This document shows, piece after piece, positions 12,201 to 20,030 of a stretch of 64,000 nt of DNA. Origin of the DNA: Plumapathes pennacea (lineage: Eukaryota > Cnidaria > Anthozoa > Antipatharia > Myriopathidae). Numbering within the stretch: position 1 is the first letter of the stretch; each line of letters opens with the position of its first letter. The notes below the pieces were generated by a model, which made no database searches, was not told the origin of the DNA, and worked only from the letters and a program-made list of their open reading frames with translations. A program made the translations under genes and the position numbers. The stretch spans positions 868,001 through 932,000 of the forward strand of contig OZ038466.1 of assembly GCA_964036295.1 (NCBI GenBank), in the 5' to 3' direction.

Positions 12201-12481
12201 CGTGATGTTCATCAGAAGAAATGAAGCAGTGAACTTTGACAAATCTCCAGTCCACTTAATTCGACCACTGTAGCTTCCAGGGGCATTAGCTGGACCAAGA
12301 GCACCGCTTGATACAGCATTAATCAAAACGTTTCCAGCAGATGACGGGTCTAAAATCCACTGTAGACTTTCCACACTAACTCCATTAGCTAATTCATATT
12401 TCCACTCGCAAGTGAAACTCGATCCCAAAAGTGCATCTTGGGCAATTGTGTAGGTAGTCAGAAAACGTGTAGTCCTTGCTT
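167..12481 (-). CDS. Receptor tyrosine kinase with Ig and FN3 ectodomain (19 exons placed, 5' exon missing)
   Basis: A multi-exon gene for a single-pass membrane receptor that phosphorylates tyrosines. Exons (minus strand, 5' to 3'): 12481-12113, 12032-11751, 11034-10797, 10469-10273, 8575-8303, 7908-7621, 7313-7026, 6597-6409, 6242-6212, 5908-5773, 5205-4938, 4724-4614, 4444-4254, 2153-2031, 1526-1456, 1261-1221, 1068-972, 537-438, 244-167. Junctions have GT/AG sites and matching phases except around the third and fourth exons. Domain order is Ig-V, four Ig, two FN3, TM, kinase. The kinase has [26 protein letters not shown] and a DVWSYG helix; its N-lobe and kinase insert resemble the FGFR/VEGFR/Tie group. 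The tail has YINL and YVNL, a YxN pattern known to bind GRB2-type SH2 domains. No signal-peptide exon was found between 12.5 and 22.2 kb, so the model is incomplete at its start. Confidence 0.88.
438..537 (-). CDS. RTK exon: kinase C-lobe end
   Basis: A 100-nt exon, phase 2 in, phase 0 out: [18 protein letters not shown], the conserved C-lobe CW....RP motif with its structural arginine. Confidence 0.92.
972..1068 (-). CDS. RTK exon: kinase C-lobe
   Basis: A 97-nt exon, phase 1 in, phase 2 out: [17 protein letters not shown] then [15 protein letters not shown], the usual C-lobe GYRM.KP pattern. Acceptor TTTCAG, donor GTAAGTAGG. Confidence 0.92.
1221..1261 (-). CDS. RTK exon: kinase helix F
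   Basis: A 41-nt exon, phase 2 in, phase 1 out, acceptor CTACAG and donor GTAAGTTG. It encodes [13 protein letters not shown], which with the preceding DV gives the conserved DVWSYG motif. Confidence 0.9.
1456..1526 (-). CDS. RTK exon: kinase P+1 loop and APE-equivalent
   Basis: A 71-nt exon, phase 0 in, phase 2 out: [17 protein letters not shown] then TQSDV. LPVKW is the tyrosine-kinase-specific P+1 loop; AYE takes the place of the usual APE. Confidence 0.92.
2031..2153 (-). CDS. RTK exon: kinase catalytic and activation loops
   Basis: A 123-nt exon, phase 0 to 0. It carries the catalytic loop HRDLAARN, the magnesium-binding DFG and an activation-loop tyrosine in DDIYTKRS. All catalytic residues are intact. 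Its acceptor (ATTGAG) lies 12 bp from the end of a 525-bp TTTTA array (minus-strand reading). Confidence 0.95.
2166..2690. repeat. (TAAAA)105 pentanucleotide microsatellite
   Basis: About 525 bp of uninterrupted TAAAA units (TTTTA on the coding strand), with imperfect units on both edges. It fills the 3' end of the kinase intron 2,154-4,253. The long frames reading FILFY here are by-products of the 5-bp unit, not genes. Confidence 0.98.
4254..4444 (-). CDS. RTK exon: kinase hinge and insert
   Basis: A 191-nt exon, phase 1 in, phase 0 out. It holds the hinge [16 protein letters not shown], a short kinase insert and the helix [16 protein letters not shown]. The donor GTAATAATAAAAG opens the 2.1-kb intron that carries the long TAAAA array. 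Confidence 0.92.
4614..4724 (-). CDS. RTK exon: kinase helix C
   Basis: A 111-nt exon, phase 1 to 1. It encodes [11 protein letters not shown], where a helix-C glutamate pairs with the beta-3 lysine, and [14 protein letters not shown], typical of FGFR/VEGFR-like kinases. Acceptor TGTTACAG, donor GTAACC. Confidence 0.9.
4938..5205 (-). CDS. RTK exon: juxtamembrane end and kinase N-lobe
   Basis: A 268-nt exon, phase 0 in, phase 1 out. Juxtamembrane tyrosines (AYENPG, EYMPL) are followed by WELKR, the glycine loop [13 protein letters not shown], and the beta-3 strand VAAKMLK, whose lysine binds ATP phosphates in this family. Confidence 0.92.
5773..5908 (-). CDS. RTK exon: juxtamembrane segment with tyrosines
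   Basis: A 136-nt exon, phase 2 in, phase 0 out, acceptor TTATTAG and donor GTACGTTTC. Cytoplasmic juxtamembrane sequence with TYDEV and VYAQA, candidate phosphotyrosine sites. It joins in frame on both sides. Confidence 0.8.
6212..6242 (-). CDS. RTK exon: 31-nt juxtamembrane microexon
   Basis: Acceptor TTTTTCACCAG and donor GTGAGTGTG bound a 31-nt exon starting in phase 1 and ending in phase 2. It is the only segment found that bridges the TM exon (phase 1 out) and the next exon (phase 2 in). It encodes a basic/serine run, [10 protein letters not shown]. Confidence 0.75.
6409..6597 (-). CDS. RTK exon: stalk and transmembrane helix
   Basis: A 189-nt exon, phase 1 to 1. A Thr/Gly-rich stalk precedes a hydrophobic helix ([20 protein letters not shown]) and a WRRRRH stop-transfer cluster, giving the extracellular N-terminus / cytoplasmic C-terminus orientation expected of a receptor kinase. 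Confidence 0.92.
7026..7313 (-). CDS. RTK exon: fibronectin type III domain 2
   Basis: A 288-nt exon, the same length and phase as the preceding FN3 exon, consistent with exon duplication. It has [18 protein letters not shown] and [17 protein letters not shown]. Acceptor GTTTTAG, donor GTAGGAGTC. It joins in frame to the TM exon. Confidence 0.9.
7621..7908 (-). CDS. RTK exon: fibronectin type III domain 1
   Basis: A 288-nt exon, phase 1 to 1. It has FN3 hallmarks: [19 protein letters not shown], then [17 protein letters not shown]. The acceptor is AACTTTAG and the donor GTATGTCAC. Confidence 0.9.
8303..8575 (-). CDS. RTK exon: Ig domain 5
   Basis: A 273-nt exon, phase 1 to 1, acceptor GATAG and donor GTAAGTCAC. 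C2-type Ig with [17 protein letters not shown] and [10 protein letters not shown]; both cysteines and the tryptophan are kept. Confidence 0.83.
8576..10272. other. RTK intron region between Ig exons 4 and 5
   Basis: About 1.7 kb without a supportable exon. It includes AT-rich DNA, a GAGAGAGAAGAGAGAGAG stretch near 10,130 and TTAATTAAG motifs. The missing last strand of Ig domain 4 would be expected here. Confidence 0.5.
10273..10469 (-). CDS. RTK exon: partial Ig domain 4
   Basis: Acceptor CTCGCAG, phase 1. The domain runs through [17 protein letters not shown] and DTGEYVCTA, then meets a good donor (GTAAGG), giving 197 nt and phase 0. The last Ig strand is missing and phase 0 does not match the phase-1 acceptor of the next exon at 8,575, although an AAG acceptor five bases inside that exon would fit. 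Without splicing the frame stops at 10,240. A small exon encoding the last strand may be hidden in 8.6-10.2 kb, but I could not find one. Confidence 0.6.
10797..11034 (-). pseudogene. RTK exon: Ig domain 3 with a frameshift
   Basis: Acceptor CCAG at 11,035-11,036 and donor GTTAGTAG below 10,797. The domain reads well ([22 protein letters not shown]), then hits TGA-type breakage: the expected last strand (ATVKLTVKG) is in another frame. The exon is 238 nt, not a multiple of 3 as a phase 1-1 exon must be. A two-base loss or one-base gain near 10,818-10,825 explains it. Either a real lesion, an exon that is skipped, or an assembly error. Confidence 0.7.
11465..11706. mobile_element. Tc1/mariner-like MITE
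   Basis: A 242-bp element in an RTK intron with terminal inverted repeats (CATTCCTGGACAAAATTG and its complement-like CAATTTTGTCCGGGATTG), flanked by TA at both ends. The inside has a C-rich and a G-rich block facing each other. The element at 27,834-28,087 has the same ends and layout. Confidence 0.72.
11751..12032 (-). CDS. RTK exon: Ig domain 2
   Basis: A 282-nt exon, phase 1 to 1, acceptor TTTCTAG and donor GTAAGTAC. C2-type Ig domain with [17 protein letters not shown] as B-C strand and [10 protein letters not shown] as F strand. Both cysteines and the tryptophan are present. NVT is a potential N-glycosylation site. Confidence 0.88.
12113..12481 (-). CDS. RTK exon: V-type Ig domain
   Basis: A 369-nt exon, phase 1 to 1, acceptor TTTGCAG and donor GTAAGTTTC. 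It encodes a V-set-like Ig fold: CEW in the B-strand region, then SGRIKWTGD and a strand ending ANQYQI. The F-strand cysteine is replaced by Q, so the usual disulfide cannot form. A paralogous exon of exactly the same length lies at 60,331-60,699 on the other strand. Confidence 0.85.
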
Positions 12482-13665
12482 CTGCAAATAAAGACACAAA
12501 TTGCTGAAAATACGAGTTTCGTAGATGTTCCCTCTGGTAGGAATTGATTAATAGTAGACAAAGGTATTCTAGTCGCAAGAACGTATGCAGGTGTTGACAG
12601 TGCTGAAATCCACTGTCACACCATGTACTTAGTGCACAGTATTAGCACACTGAATTGTAATTTCGAAAGAAAAAACATTTCTCAAAATGTATATACTGAC
12701 AGTCAATCTCGAAAAGGTTGTCAAGTCCAAATATATAAATATACCAGAAGTAACCAAAGGTCAGGTGAATGCTGCCGAGGCTTACCCTCGCTGATTAAAC
12801 CAAGTCAGAACACGGAAGCAAGAAAGTTTATTTCCTGTTTACAACTGTAATTAAATCTACTAACCCATTCACTCCTGAAGAAATAACGCGCGCAGCTACC
12901 TTCAATTCCTTTACGGGAAGTTGTACGGGAACGATAACGCAACGCGACTCGCAGAAATAAACCAAATGCGCAGTAATTACAGAAGCGAGATACCATTCCT
13001 AATGAAAATTTATTTGAAACTAGAATACATGACCAAAACATATAATAAAAAGGACAAAAGATAATTCAAAAGGCAATAAAACGTGAAATTATAAATCACT
13101 GAACGAAGTATTTTGTCCGTAGCGTTCGTCCATCCGAAAACGAACAGCGAATTATCTATACAAAACTTAAGTGAAATGGTTATAAACTTCAGACTAATAT
13201 TCTAAATTCACAGATCGATCTCGTTAAAGCAAATCTATTAAATCTGCAGACAAAATAAAAGCAAAATTAGCAATCGGACTGGAAATAATTGTGCGAAGTA
13301 CATCGCCACGTGGTGATAAACAAAATCAGTTTCACGAAGAAATTGAACGATATTTCTTTCCTACGGATTCGTTTCGCAGTCACTATCAAGACGAATAACT
13401 CCACAAATCTATCTCTGGTAAACACAACGAAGAAACATACTGTCTTGGACAGATCAGAAGCTTACAAGAATCCGCGTTCTCCTTTCGTCGTCATCGGTCG
13501 AAGGCTCTTTCATAAACTGAATCTGCCAAAATCTGTTCATAAGTCGCCAGTTATTTTGAGGAGATAACCTTCCACATTTAGCAGCATTAAGTCGCATTTT
13601 TTGTCCCTGAAAGTACGAAAACAAATGATTCGACTTCTGTCTTCCTCGAAGAAGTATAATATTTA
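12482..13665. other. Region upstream of the first RTK Ig exon
   Basis: No signal-peptide exon could be supported. A strong minus-strand donor-like GTAAGCC occurs at 12,785, but no ATG-led hydrophobic frame precedes it. AT-rich sequence without recognised genes. Confidence 0.5.
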
Positions 13666-13710
13666 CTTCCGGTCGACGTTTCGCGCCTTCAAGGACAGCC
13701 GTCGCGACTC
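13666..13710 (+). repeat. 45-bp direct repeat, left copy
   Basis: A GTCGACGTTTCGCGCCTTC-containing segment followed by an AGGACAGCCGTCGCGA stretch. A near-identical copy sits at 15,015-15,058 in the same orientation, bracketing the broken Myb-like gene. Confidence 0.75.
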
Positions 13711-13938
13711 GGCGCCAAGGTCATTCAGGCCAGCTCGGCGTTGTATGGAAGAGGTGAGTTTATCCTTTATATATTTTTTTGTTTTTAACTTCATTTCCTT
13801 CCAAAAACTACCAAGACTTATACCTAAACTCTCTGTTTTCACTTTAGGCGGATTTCCTTTACAATTTAACTAATAATTTTTACATATTTTCCGTTGAAAC
13901 ACAGGTATAGTCACCGAAAGGAAACTGGCTGAGAAAAT

Positions 13939-14675
13939 GGCTTTTCAAAAACAACAGTAAGTCCTTATCCACGTTCAGTAGTTCTGCTCAATTTTCGTGT
14001 TTATTCTCAGACTTTTCTCGTTTGCTATTCTCCAGGGCCATGGAATGGACTGAACAGCACGACGTGCTGTTCCTCCGAGAATGGTCGTGAGTGATATATT
14101 TTTTATTACAAGAAAGGAAGTCCTGACAGAGGGAGAATTTGGGAAGCTATCCAGGAGCGCTTAAACAGCGTAGAACAGCCAAAGTTTGTCCTAAAGGATA
14201 AACGAGCAGTGAGAGATCGCTGGAACTTGCTTCAATCAAAGTTCAGAAAACGGATGGCGGAGGAAGAGAAGGCGAGCGGCATTGACGTGGAAATGTCCGA
14301 AAGGGATGTGTTGATTGAAGAATTATGTAATAAAGAGGAGAGTCTGTCTTCCAACACTAACAAGAAGAAAGCTGACAAAGAAGCTGCCGAGGATATACGA
14401 AGGAAAGAGATGGAGAGAATGAAAGAAACGACCAAACGAAAGAGTTCGGAGTCAGACACAAAAGGTGGCGGGAAAAGTCTCGGAGAAATGGCGGGGAGCT
14501 CGTGGATTTCTTTAGGGAAAAAGCTAAAAGCGAACAAGAACTTCGCGAACGAGAACTAGAAATAAAAGAGCGAGAGCAGGAAAATGCCGCGAAGCGGCAA
14601 GAAGATCTCCTTCGTCTTATGGCTCAACAGCAGATGGCTCTGGTGTCTGTGATGCAGAAATTTGCTGATAAGTAG
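13939..14675 (+). pseudogene. Broken Myb/SANT-like coiled-coil transposon gene
   Basis: Three frame segments form one protein: MEWTEQHDVLFLRE from 14,040, then KKGSPDRGRIWEAIQERL to about 14,490, then GELVDFFREKAKSEQ to a stop near 14,675. Two frameshifts (near 14,084 and 14,500) separate them. A short 5' exon (ATG at 13,939, donor GTAAGTCC) splices plausibly to the first. The N-part looks like a Myb/SANT DNA-binding fold, the C-part a Glu/Lys-rich coiled coil. From memory this is a recurrent multi-copy protein in coral genomes; no transposase partner is visible here. Confidence 0.6.
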
Positions 14676-15014
14676 ATTAAAAAACTCTAAGAAACAACTT
14701 CTTTGGGTTGAAAGGCATCTTTATAGTGTTATCATGCCATGTTGAAAATGTTTATTTTGAGCAGTTCGCTGTTAGAAATGCCAAGGTATTACATGTCAAA
14801 GTAAAATCGCACAGCAATTATTGCTGAGTGGGTTCTGCAAAAATATTGCCACTTGCTCATCTTGTCATTAAGTCTATAATACTTTGAAAGGAAGCTGAAC
14901 AGCAAATTCAGATTTCCCATGCATCGAATTTGATAGGCACAAAAACTTGACTAAAGCAACACATGTTGATTGTACCTTCAAGTTTTTATTAAAATAACGA
15001 AAGTATAATTTATT

Positions 15015-15058
15015 TCCGGTCGACGTTTCGCGCCTTCAAGGACAGCCGTCGCGAATCG
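15015..15058 (+). repeat. 45-bp direct repeat, right copy
   Basis: Second copy of the segment at 13,666. The two copies bound about 1.35 kb holding the coiled-coil pseudogene, so they may be relics of its insertion or termini. Confidence 0.7.
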
Positions 15059-16004
15059 GCGGGGGCAGCTCATTGAAGAGCGAGGGCTCAGGCGTCTGCG
15101 TTCCTAATTGGCCGTCAGCTGTCACATGACTGAAAATCCGGAACGACACATTTCACAGTATTTCGAGATTGGTTGCAAGATTCGTGTTGCTGCGTCGCCG
15201 TTGCTCCGCAGCAACAAGTGACCGCATAGAACTATCGTGTTATGAACAGGAAACACTCCAAATGCTCTACGGTTTTATACCATTTAAGTGACTGATAACT
15301 GTAAAATTATATAAACATGCTGATATAATGTATTAATAGTTATACGGTATTTACCAGTGGTCACGTGATAGATATAATTGCCTAAGATTCGACAAGACAA
15401 TCTTCTCGGGAAGGCCATATGGTAAAACTTCGCCGGAAACCTTTTAAGGTTTAAAAACATATCCCGTTTAGGTAATTATTGCAAAAATATATATATTCTA
15501 CTTTTTGTGCCCACAAAAATGTTTTCATTGCATATCTTATTTTTTTGTTAGTAAGAATTAATAATACTCACCACAAGCCGGGTAGAAACTCGATAATATT
15601 ACAAGGACCATTCGGAAAGATAAAATTACTTCATAGGTCGGTATCATTGTGCAGCGCACATCAAGGAAAGATGACCACAGCTTGAATAGCCTTAGTCTCT
15701 CCACGTCAGCTAAAGGATTCTTTATTCTGAAAATGTGAGCGAGTTTTATGTATTAGACATTCGGAACGCTGTAATAAAGGCGTGGATGTTTGTAGTGCAG
15801 ATTGCGGTAGACAATATCAATATCATTTTGAGGTTGGGCGTCTTTGTCGGAGCAGTTAGGGAATTTTACTAGTTAGTAAAGGATTTATGAAGGATGGAGG
15901 TACACTGACATCGTAGGAAACATGCCTTCAGGTCCAATACAATGGATCTTATCACCAGTCAGAGCCCGGTTGTTCAAAGCACATTAATCCTGGGTTATGC
16001 AGTG

Positions 16005-16254
16005 AACGAGGGGTGGGGGGTGGTGAACTCCCATATATAGGGGTATGTGCCGCCCCAAAGGGTATCATTTTCAGCATTTTAGTCTTAAGTAGGGTATCGA
16101 TTTCAAGCCTTTTGGTCTGGAAGAGGGTAGGAGATTTTGATATTTGGTCTGAAATAGGGTCGAAAATCGCACTTTTTGGTCGGAAATAGGGTAATAGTTT
16201 CAGTTCCGGGCGGCACACTCCCACCCAAAATTTTGAGGAGTACATGACCCCTCC

Positions 16255-16288
<34 letters not shown>

Positions 16289-16290
16289 AC
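16005..16290. repeat. Dispersed GGGTA-type repeat ending in a C33 homopolymer
   Basis: Repeated phrases such as TTTTGGTCTGGAAGAGGGTA recur about every 40 bp. The block ends in 33 consecutive C (16,256-16,288). A relative with ACCCTGTTCCAGA phrases lies at 22,530-22,920. The poly-Gly frame opposite the C run is an artefact. Confidence 0.65.
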
Positions 16291-16309
16291 CGGGACAGTG
16301 AACTTTGTT

Positions 16310-16796
16310 GTCTTACATACGAATTTGAGAATTACTTAAACGAGATTCAAAATACAGAACACCGCAGAGCTCTAACTAAATTGATAATTAGTGATCACAT
16401 ACTAGACATTGAGCATGGTCGTTATAACAGAAATTACGTGAGCCCAGAGTTAAGAAAATGCCCACGTTGTCAACACATGGAAGACAAAAAACATTTCCTC
16501 CTCAAGTGTCAAATATATGCCGACAAACGTAACATAACGCTCTTTTTCAAGAAATTAACAAGTCAGTGATCAACTACAAAGAACTTATTTCACCCCAAAA
16601 CCACAAAACGGAAATAACAAAATATATATACGAGTGTTTTCAAATTAGGAAAAACATACAGCTTTTACAAATTTATCACCATACACATACCTAATGTTAC
16701 GTAATACTACCTATACTATTAGAGAAAAAAAACCTACGTACAGTCAGTCACATGGTTATTTCTAATAAAAGTTGTCTTGTCTTGTCTTGTCTTTTT
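16310..16796 (+). mobile_element. 3' end of a non-LTR retrotransposon
   Basis: A short frame (ending 16,569) has EHRRALTKLIISDHILDIE followed by CPRCQHMEDKKHFLLKC, the CCHC-type motif found at the C-terminus of many non-LTR reverse transcriptases. A 3' UTR of about 200 bp ends in (TTGTC)4 at about 16,772-16,792. The short tandem tail is typical of 5'-truncated non-LTR copies. Confidence 0.7.
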
Positions 16797-17357
16797 TCAG
16801 CTCTGGTTGAGAAGCTTTTGCTTACAAAACAACTTCCTTGTTGCCGTTTTGAACTAGCAACAAGGAAAGGTATGAAAGTTTCAGCTTTAATATTCCAGTA
16901 AAATTCGAGTATAGCGACCGACCAAAATCTCACATACAAACCTCGCTTGTAAAATCCAATCGTGACCGTGATGTTACGGCAACGCCGCAGCGGATATCAT
17001 ATATCACATGACGCGCTGATCTGAACAGAATGGAATCAGATGCACACATTCTGTAGGACAACACTTTCTCAACATGAATGGAACTCAGTGTAGAACCTCA
17101 GTGATATTTCCTTTTCTCTCCCTAGAACGGCATGACGTACATCAGAACAGACACCCCACCCCCACCCGTGGGAATAAGAAATTCTATTCACAGTAACGAA
17201 ATCTACAGAGACAATACTCTCCTAGCCTGTGAATTAGGGATACCACACATCATTATACAAACGTCGCTATGTCGGATATGTCTCAATTATGTTGGTTCTT
17301 GATGTGGATTAATGTTGAAATTTCACTTTCAATACGTATACGGTATAAATACAGAGA

Positions 17358-17649
17358 AACGATTGATCGATTTCAATCACTGAGAGTATATGGTGTATCA
17401 CCTCGCAACTGTGTATTATCTGGCACAAATTCCTTTACGTGAATATGAACCGAGTGTAAGCCGTATCAACTATTTATGTTTCAGGCCTTTTCATACTCAG
17501 TCCGAATGAACTTACCTCTCGAGCAGATTTAAACGTTTTAGCGATGAACAAATTGATGCCGCTCAAGGCAACTTCCGCGTTCAGTCAACAACACTGAAAC
17601 ACACGGTCTCACCCACATGACCAAAGCTATTGTTAGCATGCTAATTATT
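17358..17649 (+). repeat. 292-bp inverted arm, left
   Basis: Reverse complement of 19,383-19,674 over its full 292 bp, with only rare mismatches seen by eye (one at the ACACGG/ACACAG position). The arms enclose 1.73 kb. Confidence 0.88.
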
Positions 17650-17689
17650 GCTCGCGGGCAGCGCAGCTGCGGCGAGCTTAAAAATGGAG

Positions 17690-18900
17690 ATTTTTTTTGT
17701 TTTCCTTTTTCTGGGTCGAGAATCAGCACACGGTGATTGGTTCATATTATCACGTGATATGCGATGACGTAAATCGCCGCCCGGTTGGCTCAGTTGGTTG
17801 AGTGCCGATCTTTCGTGCGGGAGGTCGCGGGTTCGAACCCCGGCCGGACCAGCACTCGGGGTCTTACTAAGGAGAAGATGCTGCCTTTGTTTTTATCAGC
17901 AAATGATAAGATCTTTATTACGTGGCTTGGATGACTACGTAAAATAGCGGTACCGTCTCCCTATACTTCTATACTTGATTACAGGGGGGACGTCAAAGAA
18001 CCACTGAGGACGTAAACAAATTTCTGGCAGTGACCACTCTCAGTGCCTGTACTCCACAGTAATATGGCAAAGCCAAATTGTTGCTAAAAAGCCCCTTGAG
18101 GGGAGCATCAATAAAAATATGTATGTAATGTATGTAATTGACTTCGCTAAACAACTTGAGATGTGGCCAGTGTATATTGCTCGTTACTTGTGTGTAAAAG
18201 TTAACTACATCCTATCCAAACTCAAAACCATTGGGCTCTGTGGAACATGTACGGATAAACTGGATTTTAGGGAACGATTTTGGCTTGCGTTCTTAAGTTC
18301 ATTGCGGAAGCTTTGAGAATAGCCGTAAACATATGTTTGATGGATACCTTTGCCTGTTGAAATGTTTCTTTCATTCGATCATGTAGCCTTTGTTTCGCAA
18401 TGGTCATTGTATACCAGATATGAAAAATACACCGAAATAGTCCTGAGCATTGAGTTTGCAGTTCACAAATGACTGAACACACTGTGAACAAAACCGCAAT
18501 GATATTGACGTAAACAAGTGTCGTGTGACATTCGTCGCTTGTTACAGAACACGAAAACTCGAAAGCCTGATAGAAGAAACGTATTCAGTTAATAAAAGAA
18601 AACACAAAAGTGTTGAAGCGAAGGCTGGATTAATCGTGGCCTCTCGTTAGAAATAAGAGTCGAAGTCAAACTGTCAAAAATCAATTGTGCATAAAAAGAT
18701 ATGTCACGCATTCTCAAGCAGGGTCGCTCAACCTTTAAGAAGCAAGTGTATGAGTGTTGTAATGATAATTTATAGTTTAATCAGGTTTCATTTGAGCAAG
18801 GTGTCAACAACCAAGTTCTCTATAACGGTGTGATATTTTTCTGGTGAGAAACTGGAAGTCTCTCTTGGGAGTTCCACTCTTGTCCCTAGCATATTTCCGA
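17690..18900 (+). repeat. Dispersed repeat R1, copy A (split by the SINE)
   Basis: From the GAATCAGCACACGGTGATTGG end to the GAGAAACTGGAAGTCTCTC end. Key internal phrases (CACGGATAAACTGGATTTTAG, GGCCTCTCGTTAGAAATAAG) recur in the copies at 35.7-38.4, 41.2-41.4/48.7-50.3, 51.7-52.3 and 61.4-61.8 kb. It has no coding frame. Confidence 0.8.
17779..18139 (+). mobile_element. tRNA-derived SINE, full length
   Basis: The head is tRNA-like with an A box (TGGCTCAGTTGG, 17,786-17,797) and B box (GGTTCGAACCC, 17,830-17,840). A body of about 240 bp follows, then a tail of TATGTAA units. It splits an R1 copy between its GATGACGTAA and TTGACTTCGC segments. A 5'-truncated, reversed copy of the body is at 52,331-52,545, which confirms a mobile family. 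Head and boxes imply RNA polymerase III transcription. Confidence 0.88.
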
Positions 18901-18904
18901 CGCC

Positions 18905-19020
18905 AAAAGTAGTTTATTGTCTTTTATCCTTCAAATATTTCCTCTTGCAGCGCAAATAATGGCGCGGGGATTGTGAAGCTTTTTGGTGCTTTCTGGAACT
19001 GCTTTTTCTTTTGTCATTGT
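18905..19020 (-). repeat. Partial copy of the hairpin-bearing repeat at 23.1 kb
   Basis: On the minus strand it reads GCAGTTCCAGAAAGCACC and on to the TAGTTTATTG side, matching 23,130-23,236 with few changes. It supports a mobile family rather than a gene. Confidence 0.65.
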
Positions 19021-19382
19021 TCGTTCGGTCTTCACTGTTTTGATGTCGTCTATCAGTCGTTTTGATGATGCAGGTAGTTGTTAGGCATCGATCTCGGTGA
19101 GAGGTCTGCGTTCCGACCCCAAAGACTTGTGTACATAATGTCCCAGTCCGTCCGTTATGAGGGTCTTTCACAAATAGTTCATTGGACGGTCCGAATTGTC
19201 CAATTTTTTCTATATGGCAGCAGTCTATTGACTGAAAGTGAAAGATCTCCCAAATATATCGACACAACAAAAACCCAGGCATTTATTGGAATCGACTACT
19301 GGAAACCAACTGGCTCTGGCAGTATAAATGCGATCGTCGTACGCCGCTTGCTTGCGTGACCGGCCCGTGCACCTGAGAAGTA

Positions 19383-19674
19383 AATAATTAGCATGCTAAC
19401 AATAGCTTTGGTCATGTGGGTGAGACTGTGTGTTTCAGTGTTGTTGACTGAACGCGGAAGTTGCCTTGAGCGGCATCAATTTGTTCATCGCTAAAACGTT
19501 TAAATCTGCTCGAGAGGTAAGTTCATTCGGACTGAGTATGAAAAGGCCTGAAACATAAATAGTTGATACGGCTTACACTCGGTTCATATTCACGTAAAGG
19601 AATTTGTGCCAGATAATACACAGTTGCGAGGTGATACACCATATACTCTCAGTGATTGAAATCGATCAATCGTT
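19383..19674 (-). repeat. 292-bp inverted arm, right
   Basis: Partner of 17,358-17,649. The two arms end together exactly at both sides, so this is a true inverted duplication rather than chance similarity. No target duplication was seen outside. Confidence 0.88.
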
Positions 19675-19924
19675 GCTTACCTCTGTTAAGGGGACACTTC
19701 TATTAAGGCCGGGACGGGGACACTGTTTCGGCTTCCCGAATACTGCTTGAACCTCCATCAAGGGGACAATTAACTGTAATTTGCTACACAGGACCACCAA
19801 AGAGGATCAATAATTAGATTTTGTTGTAATTTAATGACTAGTAATCAACAAGTAACAAATCAACAGCAATTTAAATAGCCTATGGTTAATGTTTCAATTC
19901 TAAATCATTACATTGTTTAAAGTC

Positions 19925-20030
19925 CGTCTCACTTACGGCAGCGGGATGTGATCCCTAGCCGGGAATCAAACTTGGGTGATAGACCGGTGTGCTCACCGCT
20001 CGGCCTAGGACACATGAACACCCCAAAATT
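19925..20030 (-). mobile_element. tRNA-like SINE head, second family
   Basis: On the minus strand an A-box-like GGCCGAGCGGTGAG (19,992-20,005) and a B-box-like GTTTGATTCCC (19,961-19,971) are spaced as in Leu/Ser-type tRNA. Stems are imperfect and no CCA-adjacent acceptor pairing is clear, so a SINE remnant is likelier than a working tRNA. Confidence 0.5.

Noticed and set aside
12541..12578. LEYLCLLLINS stretch as a leader for the kinase
   Set aside because: It begins at TTG with no ATG in frame and would read through the clear TTTGCAG acceptor of the Ig exon.
15952..16290. Poly-glycine frame
   Set aside because: Opposite strand of a C33 homopolymer and a known-style repeat.
17779..17853. 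A working tRNA gene
   Set aside because: The head is tRNA-like, but it is fused to a SINE body that recurs at 52.3 kb without the head, and the acceptor stem has a mismatch.
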